A DNA stretch of 60,000 nucleotides from Cristatella mucedo (taxonomy: Eukaryota > Bryozoa > Phylactolaemata > Cristatellidae): NCBI GenBank assembly GCA_009760855.2, contig WPIO01000083.1, positions 1,460,001-1,520,000 of the forward strand, in the 5' to 3' direction. Below the pieces are notes generated by a model. It did no database searches, was not told the DNA's origin, and saw nothing but the letters and a program-made list of their open reading frames with translations. Below are positions 24,152 to 34,666 of this stretch, piece after piece. Position 1 is the stretch's first letter; each line of letters begins with the position of its first letter. A program made the position numbers and the translations under genes.

Positions 24152-25889
24152 GACAGTTATAAAAAGAGCTGGAATATTACTGTTCATATATAAAGCTGAT
24201 ATCCTCTTCAGCGACGCATTGACCTCAAGAGCTAATAATATGGTGGGCTTTTCGAATCATTGAAGGAGAACCTTTATCACATCCAGCTTTTACCTGGCCC
24301 TCGAGGAGGTGAGGTGATCATGTCATTTCTCCAGTGGGCGCTGTTACGATCAGTAGTGTGTGTTAACGAGCGGTGACTACACTTTGGAGAGGTCATGTTT
24401 TTGAAAAATACATATCAATTTTGGGCATGGATTATTAGCCTATTGCACACTATATGTCTTCTATTTTACTATTGACCTGTACGTTCAAATTACTTTTGTC
24501 AACGCCGAGTGACTTAGCACGAATTATTAAGCGTTAGAGGAAACCATCTCATGGCTGGTTATGTTTACCTGTAAAAATGCATGGTAGATATGGGTGAGTC
24601 AGTGACGTATATCTCATTGCTACTATTTGTGGGCTTGAAGTTCTTGTGGATGCCGGAAGGGGAGGGGGCTAAGCATTTTTCCTCAGCAGTCGGATCAGCT
24701 TGGCTCATATCTGCGAGAGCCGGTGTCAGGGAGGGGTAATTAGGGCAGGACCAGGCAGGTCCAGGTTCCATCCGCCAGCCCCATCAGAGGGTACTTGAGT
24801 ATACTGGCCCTATTTTCCACAAGCCACTGTTGCCTCCAAGAAGTGTATGCATTTGAATATATACTTGGACCTAATTAAAGAGCTTACTTTTGGAGCATAA
24901 GGTTACCAAACAATGCCAGCAGCTGGCTTAGCGAATGCCGCCATCGTGGTTGTGACCGTCATCAGATATCGCAACAGTTTCGTAAGATCTAGCTTGTAAA
25001 ATGCAGTCACCGAGCTTTCAGAACCGTTTAAGATACGTACCTCACTGTATTATAGCCACCGTTAAACCACTGGAAGCTTCCCGGGCCAGGTATGGACGGA
25101 GAGGGTACCATCCGGTATCCTGCGGCTGAGAGCTGACCTCCAAATGACCGTTGACCTCTGACCATGTCATCGAACGTGAGGTTGCTCTTGAGGTACATAT
25201 TCTTGATAGATGAGGACTTGTACAAATCATCAGGTATATTCCTTGCATTCAGAACGGCAGAGCCCAGTAGAACTCCAATCTGCGTCGCGTTATTGCTGAC
25301 TGACTGCAAGCAATTTGCAATCAATACGACTGCCTGTCAGCTTCTTCTGCTGAGTAGCGAAAAGGAGAAAAGAGTGTGACTGGGACACATGCGGCAGGCA
25401 TACGCGCACAGGTGATGATTAAAGTGCTGTTCTGATAATTACAGGTAGCAGTTACTCATCTAGCACCTGCTGAAATACAAATATTTTGAGGTTTATACCT
25501 AGCTCAACAGCTTGGAAATATTTGGAGAGCATTGCTACTACATACTCTTTTTTTTATCTCGTTATGCAAGTAACTTGACGTACGCACGTAATGAATGACG
25601 ACTAGTTAATCATATCTGGCGGCAGATAAGTCCAACCGAGGTAGACCGAGTCCATTTGTAATTATTAAATAGGTTAGTGCGGCCACCTTTAGACAAGAGT
25701 TTTTGGACTCCAGGGCCAGACCGCAAGCGGAACGGTATTCCAAAAAAACTTTCATCAGACCCCCATTGTCGGCCTAAAGCTCCCCAATCTGTGAATAAGG
25801 CCTCGTGACCTACCTTTTTATTAGATCCTTTCACACGGCAAAACCAACCACAGAGATTATATTGATGAATTACTAAAAACTAAACGTAT

Positions 25890-25925
<36 letters not shown>

Positions 25926-28900
25926 AAAATATTTATATATGCATGTATTAAATACGTACGGGTATGTATGCTGGCAGCCGCATCGCTTTATTACTAATCT
26001 ATTACCAGAACCGTCGTCGCCATACCTACAAAGGCCATTGTAATAAAAAAAATATGCTTGCAAAAAGGCCCGTAGCCAACGCAGTCCTGCAGCTGGCTGC
26101 GTGCTGGCCATGTGGCTTCGAGAGGCGGCTAAGTGGCCGTAGATTCCCTTACGATCGCCCGAACAGCAGTGAGCCGTAGTGTGTTCAGCATCTGATGTAA
26201 TGTAATGTAATGCAATCCATCTCCATCTAGAACTCCACAAAACCTCTAATACCACGTGGGTATTACGCAGGAGAGTTTTCTATAGTGCACTCACAGTCAA
26301 AACGGCTTTCGGTAAGTGTGGTAGCCAAAATACCTCAACTTAAGAGAAAAGAGAAAGTGGGAAGCAGTGCTGATTCAAGTGTGCAGTTCAAGTGCAAGCG
26401 ATTCAAGTTAAGGCGGCGAGTGGCAAGAAAGTAGCAGCTCAGGACGACTGGAAAGGGATGCGTCGCAGTCTGCAGAAAGATAGTAGATGTGGTTGCGTAA
26501 GAAATACGGGCTTGGCTCTCTTGCCGACCTAGCCGGTAGTCTCGCCTAATAGGCTATCGGCAATTTTCGTCTTTGCGATGCGGCTTTGTGAAACGGGTCG
26601 TGGTAGAGCTGTTTTATGCAAATCGCCACCGCGTTAAAGCCCAACACGCATATACATGTAAAGATTTATACTTATCAATTAATCACACATTGGTTAACTG
26701 TAACGAAAGCTGTTCTAGCACACATGCCTCCAGGTGCAGCAAACAACGCTATGCTATGCGTCTGAGGGCAGGTTTAAGTCTGTGCTATGATGTTAAGTAT
26801 CCAAATAAACTGGCGATAATCGCGCTGTAGCATGAAATAACTTTGTCTGGTGGGTTCATTCAATCCTGCCTGGTCAGCAGGCGATCTATCAAATAATACA
26901 AAACTGATGAGTGGATTTATAGTAGCAGTGTGGAAACGCTGCATAGTTACATTAGAAAGCAAGGCAACTCATGCATCAAGGGAAGACAAACTTTTTGCAA
27001 CCGAGTGCAGTGGCCAACCTGGCAATAGTTCGGCAGGGAATAAGTAAGCATAGAAGCTCGTAGCGTATAGTGTAGAGCTTGCTGAGCTACGAGAAACAAA
27101 AGGAAGCCCACAGCGCGACGGGATAAGCAGCGCGACGGACATGAAAACAAGATTGATCAACGATGAGCTCAATTTATGTCAAGTCGGAATTTTGCAAGCT
27201 AAGCTTGGCTTTCATTTTCTCACTACGAACCTGACCATGCACGTCGATGAATAGGCCGCGGTATCCAATAGCTGCCTTCGCGATCTCGATGAATGCGTGG
27301 TAGTCCACAAACGCCCGACCTGCTGCCACATCGCCAAAGGTTGCTTCGTCAAGGTTTCGATTGGCATCGAATTTGATTCTGTGCAAGTTGTTTAGGACGA
27401 CGTGCGGGCGCTTTCCAGGACCTGATCAGCGAAGCAAAACAAACCAAATGCTCAAGTACTCGTCTCCGACGCTGCGGGTGCTTACTGATGAATAAGCTCG
27501 CAATGTCTCAGTCTGTGGTCGGAGAGTTCCTTATTGTATTTACTTTTCTAAGGCTAACAACTTCATTTGGTTGAAAAAGGATGCAATTGAATGCGTGAGC
27601 CACTAAGACCAGACCAGGTAAAGATCTTCAGAACATGCGTTGTGTTTGCAGTGTCTGTTTAACAAGTATCTTGGTCGCAGTCATTTCACGTTTTCTGCAA
27701 GCTGCCGATTCCAACTTTCCGAGATTGATACGACGCAATATTTTGTTTTTTACTCAACAATAGATATGCGACCAAGTGTCGTTATACAACTCAATCGATA
27801 GTCCGCTTAGCCATGGATCAGAAAGTGCTTCACAATAATGCGGACACGCCTGGGGAGAGCCGGAAAGCGGTACGCTTTCGCTAGATTGCCTTACTGAAAT
27901 GCCTCCCTGTTTTTTCTAATTTGCTAAGCGCTTGAAGCAGGTGCAGTCTGGCTGGCTATATTTTAAGATCAGCACTGATACAATCTTTACACGCTCGCAG
28001 AGAAGCTATATACAAACAACAGTCTATAGCACAACCTCGCGCTAGTTGAACCGCGCTTGAGCGTACAGAATCTTTGAAAAGTACTGCGAAAATAGCTCGC
28101 CACAAAGCGCTGCTAAGCGACTCGCGGCTGAGCAAATATGTGCAGGTAAAAAAAGGCAATACATTCTCTGAGATCTGCAATAATCATAACACTAGTAATA
28201 ACATAGTAAGCCTTTTGCTTTAGCTAGCCCCCCAAAGACCCGAATCTCTATCCGGGTGCTTTACCGCACGGTGCAAGAGGAGCGATATCCAATAGTTTAA
28301 GACAAGCAAGGTTTCATGCTTAGACGAGCATGAAAGAGCATACAAGCATAATTCTTACATAACCTTGTAAAAGTGAAGAATTTATTCAAGGCCGCTGGTT
28401 AGAGATCCCTTGTTAGTAACGCGCACTGAATAATGCACAGGTAAGCGCGAAAAAGCACACTGGGAAAAAGAATAGTTCGCTGAAGCGCTGTGACAGGTGA
28501 GCGGAACACACGCGTCTTTGAAAGCCAATGCAGATGACGACATAATTCAGAAGCGAGTTCAAGACTTCCGGTCTATACAAACCGTAGGCCTTATCGCCAA
28601 ATGATTTTCATTTGGTGAAAGAAACGGCGAGACGACGGGAAGCCGCAGAGTGGGCGGTGCGAGAGCATGCTGGGAGGAGCGAGGTTGGAAGGATAGGCTG
28701 GTGAGTGTGTGCGTAGTGGTCTGTAGGCCAGAGAGAGGATCCTGAAGTCGAATTGATTCTTGATAGGAAGCTAGTGAAGCTCAGATATTAAATAATGTGA
28801 AGTGGCACCTACGCTAGCCGTGGATGACAGAGCTGATGGGCAGCTGAGTTTTGCTATTGATGGGTAGGGGCACAGTTCAGGGTCCAGAATAAAAGGGAGT

Positions 28901-31443
28901 TTCAGTAATCTAGTCGCGATGTATCAAACGCGTAAACTAGCTAAAAATTTTCAATGCAACTGAAGAGAGCTAATCTCTTTCCAGTCAATTTACTCATGCC
29001 TAAAAGCAAAGCATATCAATTTTGTATAACATGTACAATTTCACTTAGCGAAAACACAACAATTATAATTTACAAGGATAAAACAAAGGCTGTAAAAAAG
29101 CATTTCTAAAATTCTTTTAAAATCCTCAGTTATATAGGTGAAGAAGAGCCTTTAACTATAATAATCCTGCTTGCTATGACTAATAAGTAGGTATTTGGCT
29201 TCTATTTAATGGTCGTCAAGTCAGGGTATGTCTGGATGTCGGTAGTGATTACAGATTTTGGAAGCATGCGATTTATTGGCACGATGATGTCTAAAGGATT
29301 TGAGATTGGTTACTGAGAAAACTAAACGAACTGAGTTAGAGGAGCGAGTTGTGCAATGGGAAGTCTAATTTTAGGAGAATTTTGGATTGGTGGAACCGGA
29401 ACAGCCGAGAATTAGAAGACCTCAATGTTAGTGACACAGCCTCCAATTTGATATGCTGCTTGACGTGTGGCCAGTGCAGACCAGTGAAAAGCGATGCAGC
29501 GTGTTACTTTGAGCTACTGTGCATGACCTGCTGCCTGAACCTGCATGGACAGTATCATCGAGAGCCCCGAGGGCAGCTCGGGGCTCTCAGGCATCAAATC
29601 GGTTTCAAGATTCTCCGTCTGGCTCACAGGTCGCTTCCTTCACTTGATAGCACTAGCCAGCCTGTCCGACATCCTTGCTCTTCCAGCATACTCAAGCACC
29701 ACCTGCTCGTCAGTGTCTGGTCATCTCAAAGTTCCTCGGTCTAAATTGAATTGTTTGGCAACCGAACCTTCGAGTCGCATGAACCGAAAGTCTGGAGAGC
29801 TCGCTTCTGGCTACGGCGACCACGTGGCTACGGCCTTGCATCTTTTCAGTCTCAGCTCAAGACGCGATTGCTTCGGTCAGATTTTCCTTCGCCCAACCCT
29901 GCCCCCCCCCCCGCTCGCGAATTTGTCCTTTGTTGTTCAGGTGTGCTTTGCGTGCATGCCGCCTGCCAATGATTCAGTGAATGCCACTTGCCAGATAGAT
30001 ATCTTAGTAATCGGTAGCTACGAGTGTCTTCTTGTTTGCTTTAGCACGGTGGCACGAGAAAAGTATTTGTCTGGGTTTGCATTCTTGATACTGTGCATGC
30101 CACTGGCCCTTGGGTACTCTCTTGCACAGAGCTGAAAAGCGCCTGGTGAGATGGAGGGAACGTTCTCTCTAGGGAGCTATGCAAACGTCGTAATCTTATT
30201 AATATCGAATAGAATCTCAAGTAAATGCCATCTCGTAATGTTGCAGTGCAGCGGTTCTCAACTTTCCTAATGCCCAGACCCTTCAATACAGTATTTCATG
30301 CTGTGGCGACCCCAACCATAAAATAATTTTTTGCGAAGTGTGGAAATTCGTGTTTTCTGATGGTCTCCTGCGACCCCTGTGAAAAGGTCGTTCGACCCAT
30401 AAAAGGGTCGCGACCCACAGGTTGAGAACCACTGTTGTAGTGCGATTCGGAATATATATCATGTTGAGCATGAACTAAGGACCTCCAGCGGCTGGCAAGA
30501 AACATACTGTACCGATTACAGTGATCGTGGCCGCTTTTCACCGATTCACTCTTAAGCAATAAGCTAAGCACTCTAGCGAACAGAGAGTGCAGCTATTCCG
30601 TCGCGAAACTCGGCTGTAGTATAAACTAAAGTGTATCCAATTGCTTGGCCCAGTGGTTAAGGTGCTCGCCCCGACCAACGTCTGGCCGAGGTCGTGGACT
30701 CGAGCCCCCAAAGCATATGTGAAGCGCCTTAATAGAGATTAATTACTCTTACGGCGCTATATAAATGAATTGTATATATTTGTTATTGCTTAGGGGTGAC
30801 AGCGGTGGATGTTCTATTGAGAGTCAAGTTATCGTCCCGAGGCACTCGAAACCCATTCAACCGGTGTTACGGTTTGGAGGAAGCCAGGCTGCGCTACCCG
30901 GCTGCGCTGCAGCCAAACTGGGAGCGTAGGTGACGTACGGCATCTCCGGTGGCTCCGTAGAGCAAACGCTGCCTACCGTATATAGCTTCAATAGCATCAG
31001 ATATTTCCAGAGCCAGATCTCGCGTGTAGGCATCCATAACAGTAGCGGTCGAGCATCTAACCGAGTCCTTTGGCGCACAGTTAGGAGTCCACACGCAGGT
31101 CTGGTCATTCTTGCTGTAACACCCTGCATCGTCTCGGTTTCTAAGCGCTGCTGGCTTTAGGTCTCCTCCATGAGGTACGCTGAGAATTAGTTGTATCGTG
31201 CCTGCAAAGAGCGCATTCCCGTAAGTTCGTCCGGCCCTCCGATGAGTTATCGCCGCGCATTGACGCAGGCGCAATACACGCACCCTAGCGATACTGGTTG
31301 GAATCTAGGCACGATCGTTGGTGCTTGCATTGCTGAGGCTTAGCTGTACCTGGGTGGTATTCCGTGTAGTTTCCCACGCCGTACTGCGGCACTGCTGCGT
31401 CGCAGACAGCGAGGGCGAAAAGGAATGCTATTGACTGCCGCAT
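21682..31443 (-). CDS. FGA-A: complete secreted N-formylglutamate amidohydrolase-like gene, five exons
   Basis: Exons on the minus strand are 31443-31350, 31201-30977, 27421-27231, 25303-25041 and 21814-21682. They total 906 nt, encoding 301 residues plus TAA. The start is the first ATG before a signal peptide (residues 1 to about 17, core SIAFLFALAVCDAA). Motifs by residue: SVPHGG 39-44, DANR 125-128, EATFG 132-136, DVHGQ 166-170, SFGGQL 223-228, GGYN 252-255, DAIQIE 265-270. This order and spacing is that of FGase/N-formylglutamate amidohydrolase proteins (metal-dependent hydrolysis of an N-acyl glutamate in bacteria). Animal secreted members are poorly characterised, so the substrate is not inferred. 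Every junction is GT-AG with matching phase (1,1,0,2). It is a tandem paralogue of FGA-B and is divergently oriented to PANK4. Confidence 0.9.
22050..22955 (+). mobile_element. L2 LINE fragment, 3' half
   Basis: A decayed match from the ORF2 segment [14 protein letters not shown] (GACTTACTAGTTATCGTAAA) through the LHWLP and SFGDRAF regions to the 3' tail (ATGCCTAGACAGAATTTGTT). It lies in FGA-A intron 4, on the opposite strand to the gene. Confidence 0.85.
24078..24146 (+). repeat. (GA)n microsatellite
   Basis: About 34 GA repeats, with one interruption near the start, in FGA-A intron 4. Confidence 0.95.
25041..25303 (-). CDS. FGA-A exon 4 (SFGGQL, GGYN)
   Basis: The acceptor is TTGCTTGCAG and the donor AG|GTACGT; 263 nt. 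It encodes NNATQIGVLLGSAVL, MVRGQRSFGGQLSAAGYRMV, PGPGSFQWFNGGYNTV. The NNAT sequence is a possible N-glycosylation site, which fits secretion. Confidence 0.93.
25890..25922 (+). repeat. (TA)n microsatellite
   Basis: About 16 TA repeats in FGA-A intron 3. Confidence 0.95.
26225..26440 (-). repeat. LINE 3'-end family X copy, antisense
   Basis: AACTCCACAAAACCTCTAAT, GTGGGTATTACGCAGGAGAG and CACTCACAGTCAAAACGGCT are the reverse complement of the family X 3' end. The match continues into GAGAAAAGAGAAAGTGGGAA. Confidence 0.6.
27231..27421 (-). CDS. FGA-A exon 3 (DANR and DVHG motifs)
   Basis: The acceptor is CTGATCAG and the donor CAG|GTTCGT; 191 nt. It encodes PHVVLNNLHRIKFDANR, DEATFG, DYHAFIE and FIDVHGQ. 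A typical RLH/LHR...DANR block supports the family call. Confidence 0.93.
28470..28915 (-). mobile_element. L2-like LINE fragment, second lineage, antisense
   Basis: Minus-strand reading gives a decayed ORF2 C-terminus: SFGDKAYGLYRPEVLNSLL with flanking SLAYRPLRTHSPAYPSNL. It follows the FGDRAF..WNSLP pattern but differs clearly from the main L2 copies. It lies in FGA-A intron 2. Confidence 0.65.
29540..30205 (+). mobile_element. L2-like LINE fragment, second lineage
   Basis: The plus strand reads FGNRTFESHEPKVWRARFW and ASFQSQLKTRLLRSDFP. A diverged 3' tail follows, AGCGCCTGGTGAGATGGAGG to GAGCTATGCAAACG. It is in FGA-A intron 2, antisense to the gene. Confidence 0.65.
30249..30434 (-). mobile_element. 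SPIN-like hAT MITE (186 bp), copy 1
   Basis: The ends are CAGCGGTTCTCAAC and GTTGAGAACCACTG, i.e. terminal inverted repeats. The interior carries GGGTCGCGACCCACAGG and ACCATAAAATAATTTTTTGC. This is the known layout of non-autonomous SPIN elements. The flanking octamers TTGCAGTG and TTGTAGTG match at 7 of 8 bases, as expected for a hAT target-site duplication. Relative to copy 2 it is inverted. It sits in FGA-A intron 2. Confidence 0.88.
30641..30779 (+). mobile_element. SINE A (tRNA-derived)
   Basis: TTGGCCCAGTGGTTAAGGTG (A box), GTCGTGGACTCGAGCCCC (B box), then AAGCGCCTTAATAGAGATTA and ACGGCGCTATATAAATGAAT, the L2-like tail. In FGA-A intron 2. Confidence 0.9.
30977..31201 (-). CDS. FGA-A exon 2 (SVPHGG motif)
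   Basis: The acceptor is CTTTGCAG and the donor TACG|GTAGGC. It encodes LILSVPHGGDLKPAAL followed by a four-cysteine segment (GC, TC, NC, RC) and DLALEISDAIEAIY. Confidence 0.92.
31350..31443 (-). CDS. FGA-A exon 1 (signal peptide)
   Basis: The ATG at 31443 encodes MRQSIAFLFALAVCDAAVPQ, then YGVGNYTEYHP, ending G|GTACAG in phase 1. The block after the signal peptide matches FGA-B exon 1 (YGxxNYxEYH). Confidence 0.87.
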
Positions 31444-31737
31444 TCCCACACTTCCTGTAGAGCTTCAAGACGGACAAACGGCGGACCGCAGACCTTTACC
31501 GGACGCCAGCCGCGGTGTCTATGCCGCTCATCGCCGAAGGTGTGCGACAGATTCCGTCGTCGCATCTGGCTAAACAAACGCAGCCGCTTATCTCGTGATA
31601 ATCGAGAGGCCGTATATCTACGTATAATGTCCATGCGCAGAGAGCAAGACTGTTTACGAGCAGTCTCCTTAATACTGTTTGCAGCGCTTCGACTGACTAC
31701 AAATTACATTGAAAAGAGAGCCTCCAGTTTGCGGTAA

Positions 31738-31990
31738 TGTTACGTTACTGTGTCTCCGGCGGCTGCAGCGCTAGTGGAGTCTCACGGTGACACGAAGACA
31801 CGAGCGGGCGAACGTAGGCGGTGAACGAGACTCTCCTTCTTTATTCCCCAGCGGGGTACATAGACGAGCTGGGTGGTGGGCCACATGCTGACGTCAAAGG
31901 CTGCTTGGTTCAACCACCCGCTGCAGGCGGGGCGTATACTAGCGGCCGGGATGCAGTAGGCTCACGCAACAGTAGCCACGCCTGTCGCCT
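31738..31990 (-). mobile_element. possible LTR remnant
   Basis: A GC-rich block starting TGTTACGTTACTGTGTCTCC on the plus strand, with TTTATT (AATAAA on the minus strand) about 100 bases inside. This is the layout of an inverted LTR with TG..CA ends. The other end and any internal domain are not seen. It could instead be part of the FGA-A promoter region. Confidence 0.25.
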
Positions 31991-32014
31991 GCGGCTCGGG
32001 TTGCAACGAATTAC

Positions 32015-32250
32015 CACAATCCACTTAATTAAGCAAAACTCGACCGGAAATCGGGAATGCGAAGCTCGAGTTTCAATTGTATTTTGTAGTAATCTACCAT
32101 TATCGCATACTCACAAAATTTCAAGCTATTGCTCTCGCGCGTTCGCCTGCAAGCGAGCAGCAAAGACGCTGCTCGCTACGGTCAACCGCCGTAATCCACT
32201 TAAATCCGCCGCAAATCCACCGGAAATCGGCTGCACAAAGCTCCAACTTG
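32015..32250 (+). repeat. left arm of a ~235 bp inverted repeat
   Basis: It contains ACTCGACCGGAAATCGGGAA and AATCCGCCGCAAATCCACCG followed by GAAATCGGCTGCACAAAGCT. The same modules occur in the same order, reverse-complemented, at 32866-33100. Confidence 0.75.
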
Positions 32251-32561
32251 GATTTAATATTGAACTGCTCTATCATTCAAGTGTGCCCACATAATTAAGT
32301 GCCATTTCGCGCGTACTCGTGCAATCAACTGTAATCGACTGCAGCGGCCCGGATTTATACAACTACCCGCCGCAGTCCCGTGCAGCGGAATGCGTGATAA
32401 CGCATTCGCGAAATCGCAATGGCGGATTTTTATCCTAGGAGTTTTTATCATTCAGGGGTGAAGACCTGCAAAATTTTTATGTTGGGGCAAGACCCACAAA
32501 ATTTTCAACTAGGCAGGGCTGGATCCGCAATAAATAAAAACTAATAACGCAAAATCATTGT

Positions 32562-32642
32562 TTTTAATAATAATAATAATTCACTTGATAAAGCGCCCTC
32601 AGAGAACTTAATCTCTCTCTAGGCGCTTTACATTTGCTGTAA
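32562..32642 (-). mobile_element. L2/SINE 3' tail, antisense
   Basis: (TAA)n, then TTCACTTGATAAAGCGCCCT, CAGAGAACTTAATCTCTCTC and TAGGCGCTTTACATTTGCTG. This is the conserved L2 3' end, here between the two arms of the inverted repeat. Confidence 0.9.
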
Positions 32643-32865
32643 AGTGAAGTTTTACTCGACACGAACTCGGTGATTGCTGATTGACAAGGGATTAAGACAT
32701 GATTTCTTCGTTGACGATGATCGTGGGGCGTAGGAATAGGCGGTGACCCAGCTCGTTACCCCACTGTAGGTGGGGCAAATGCCCCGCCTACCCTTACCAG
32801 TTGGCTCCGCCACAGCGTGCAGTGGCGCGAAATGTATACACTTGAAAAATGTCGTGGTGTAATGT

Positions 32866-33100
32866 GAAAACCAAGTTGGAGCTACGAGCAGCCGATTTCT
32901 AGTGGATTTGCGGCGGATTGCGGAGGCGGCAAGCGTCTTCGCAGCCCATTTGGATGGGGCGACGCCCGAGAAAAAAGGTTTGCGATTTTTTCGGATACAT
33001 TATAACGACGGTTTACAGCAATATCAATTCGAAAATCTACCTTCGCACCGCCAATTTTCGGTCAATTTTCACGTAATTCACTTAAGCGGATGGCGGCGAA
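32866..33100 (-). repeat. right arm of a ~235 bp inverted repeat
   Basis: AAGTTGGAGCTACGAGCAGC, CGATTTCTAGTGGATTTGCG and CCAATTTTCGGTCAATTTTC are the reverse complement of the arm at 32015-32250 with about 20-30% change, by eye. Confidence 0.75.
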
Positions 33101-33329
33101 TCGGAGTATGTCGTTGCTCTCGTGGCTGGGCTGAGAGATCAGCTGCACTCAACAGCTAAATTTACGTAGCCAAAAAACAGCTTGGAAACTGTCACTTCCG
33201 CTTGTATATGCTAATATTTTGAACGCCATACCTTGGGGCTAAGTTTTGTACCTACTGGCTTTGCATAGTCTGCAGCACGGCCGTTCGACCGCAGTACATT
33301 CCCCGTCAGCAGACATTGGTGTCAGCTGT

Positions 33330-33580
33330 GGCTATTCTAAAAACTTACGCAGCGAAAACTACTCTCCTCCTTCCAACTATGACACATCCCTTTCAGCATC
33401 TCGAGGTGTTACTGCCATGCTTTTTCACTACCTCATCTGCCCTCCCGACTCAGCTGTGCTTCTCATTGTCTCTTTGTTGCGTGAGATGAAGTATGTTGGC
33501 TACCGAATGTGTACCGAAAGCCGCTTAGGCTTTGAGTGCGCTACAAAAAACGCTCCGGCGTAACACCCATATAATCTTTT
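33330..33580 (+). repeat. LINE 3'-end family X copy
   Basis: It carries CATCTGCCCTCCCGACTCAG, TTGTTGCGTGAGATGAAGTA, GTACCGAAAGCCGCTTAGGC and GGCGTAACACCCATATAAT. Confidence 0.65.
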
Positions 33581-33911
33581 TGGCTTTTTTACGTTACAGA
33601 TTTTCACGTTAAAAACAGATATTGAACCTGTTTACAGTCTGGATATGGAGGGCTTGATAAACTTGGTGGAAACGGCGTTGCACAGTGCTAGCAATGACGG
33701 AGAACAGCCGAAGTCGCAAATCAAGCCCGTCTTGCCACCGCGCAGTTTAGATTCGTGAAAAATCCCGGAAGTTTTCCCTAGAGAAGGTCAGCTAAATTCA
33801 TCGCCTATAAGTAAATTTTGACCTTGCGTGTAAATGGCCTGACAGCACCGCGAACTTGGTGCATGGGTGGATGAGGGGTCGCGCCGCCCGAGCTGCTATC
33901 GTAGATGTATC

Positions 33912-34130
33912 CCCGTCTATAACTCCACAAAGCCATTGGGACTCTGTGGGGGTTACGCGGGAGAGTTCTCTATACCGCATTCAAAGCGTAAGCGGCTTCT
34001 GGCTAGTGCACACTGTAGCCAGCGGACTTCACCTCACGCGTCAAAGAGAAATAGAGAAGCATAGCTAAGTCAGGAGGGTAATCGAGGAAGTTGGTAGCAT
34101 GGAAGTAGCCGCTCGGGATGGCTTTAAAGT
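33912..34130 (-). repeat. LINE 3'-end family X copy, antisense
   Basis: AACTCCACAAAGCCATTGGG, GTGGGGGTTACGCGGGAGAG and GCGTAAGCGGCTTCTGGCTA, then GAAGTTGGTAGCATGGAAGT, match the reverse complement of family X. Confidence 0.65.
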
Positions 34131-34175
34131 ATATGCCACAGCTGGCTGCAGGAGAGTACATGCCTTTGCCTTAGG

Positions 34176-34362
34176 CAGCGGTTCTTAACCTGTGGGTCGC
34201 GACCCCTTTGAGGGTCGAACGCCCCTTTCGCAGGGATTGCCTAAGACCATCGTAAAGCACGCATTTCCACATTTTGAAGACAATAATTTAATGGCTGGGG
34301 GTCACCCCAACATGAGGAACTTTATAAAAGGGTCGCGGCATTAGGAAGTTTGCGAACAACTG
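34176..34362 (+). mobile_element. SPIN-like hAT MITE (187 bp), copy 2
   Basis: It begins CAGCGGTTCTTAACCTGTGG followed by GTCGCGACCCCTTTGAGGGT, then TAAGACCATCG, GGGGGTCACCCCAACATGAG and GGGTCGCGGCATTAGGAAG, ending CAACTG. The start and order match the SPIN non-autonomous consensus as I recall it. The flanks GCCTTAGG and GCCCAAGG agree at 6 of 8 bases. It ends about 300 bp upstream of the PANK4 ATG. Confidence 0.9.
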
Positions 34363-34434
34363 GCCCAAGGTGTAGGGTGAGTAACTGCAGCTTCAGCACA
34401 TTTATGCAATTGTAGTATTGCAACGGATTAAACA

Positions 34435-34512
34435 AATAGGAAATGCTACGCGTTAGAAGCCTCAATTTTTCCAATTTCCCATGCTACGCGTTAAAAGCCT
34501 CAATCTTTACAA
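34435..34512 (+). repeat. imperfect tandem duplication (~40 bp x2) upstream of PANK4
   Basis: The unit ATGCTACGCGTTAGAAGCCT, followed by CAATTTTTCCAATTTCCC, is repeated with a few changes, ending about 155 bases before the PANK4 ATG. It could lie in the 5' UTR or proximal promoter. Confidence 0.6.
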
Positions 34513-34666
34513 TTTCCCGAAGTGTTTGGCCACCTGACGCATGAAGAAAGGAAAATGTTGGCCGCGACGGGGGGGGGAGACCCGGAAGTGCCATGGTAGC
34601 CCAAACAGTGAGTCCGCTAACCTTGGTAGCAAGGTTGTGGTGTTGCCCCCCCCCAACGTCGCAGAT

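Larger units (their letters stand above)
31444..34175. other. divergent FGA-A/PANK4 intergenic region
   Basis: No convincing exon. The FGA-A side (31444-31740) is CpG-rich and may hold its promoter and 5' UTR. The rest is taken up by an LTR-like block, the inverted repeat pair, an L2 tail and two family X copies. I could not place a TATA box or initiator with confidence for either gene. Confidence 0.5.
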
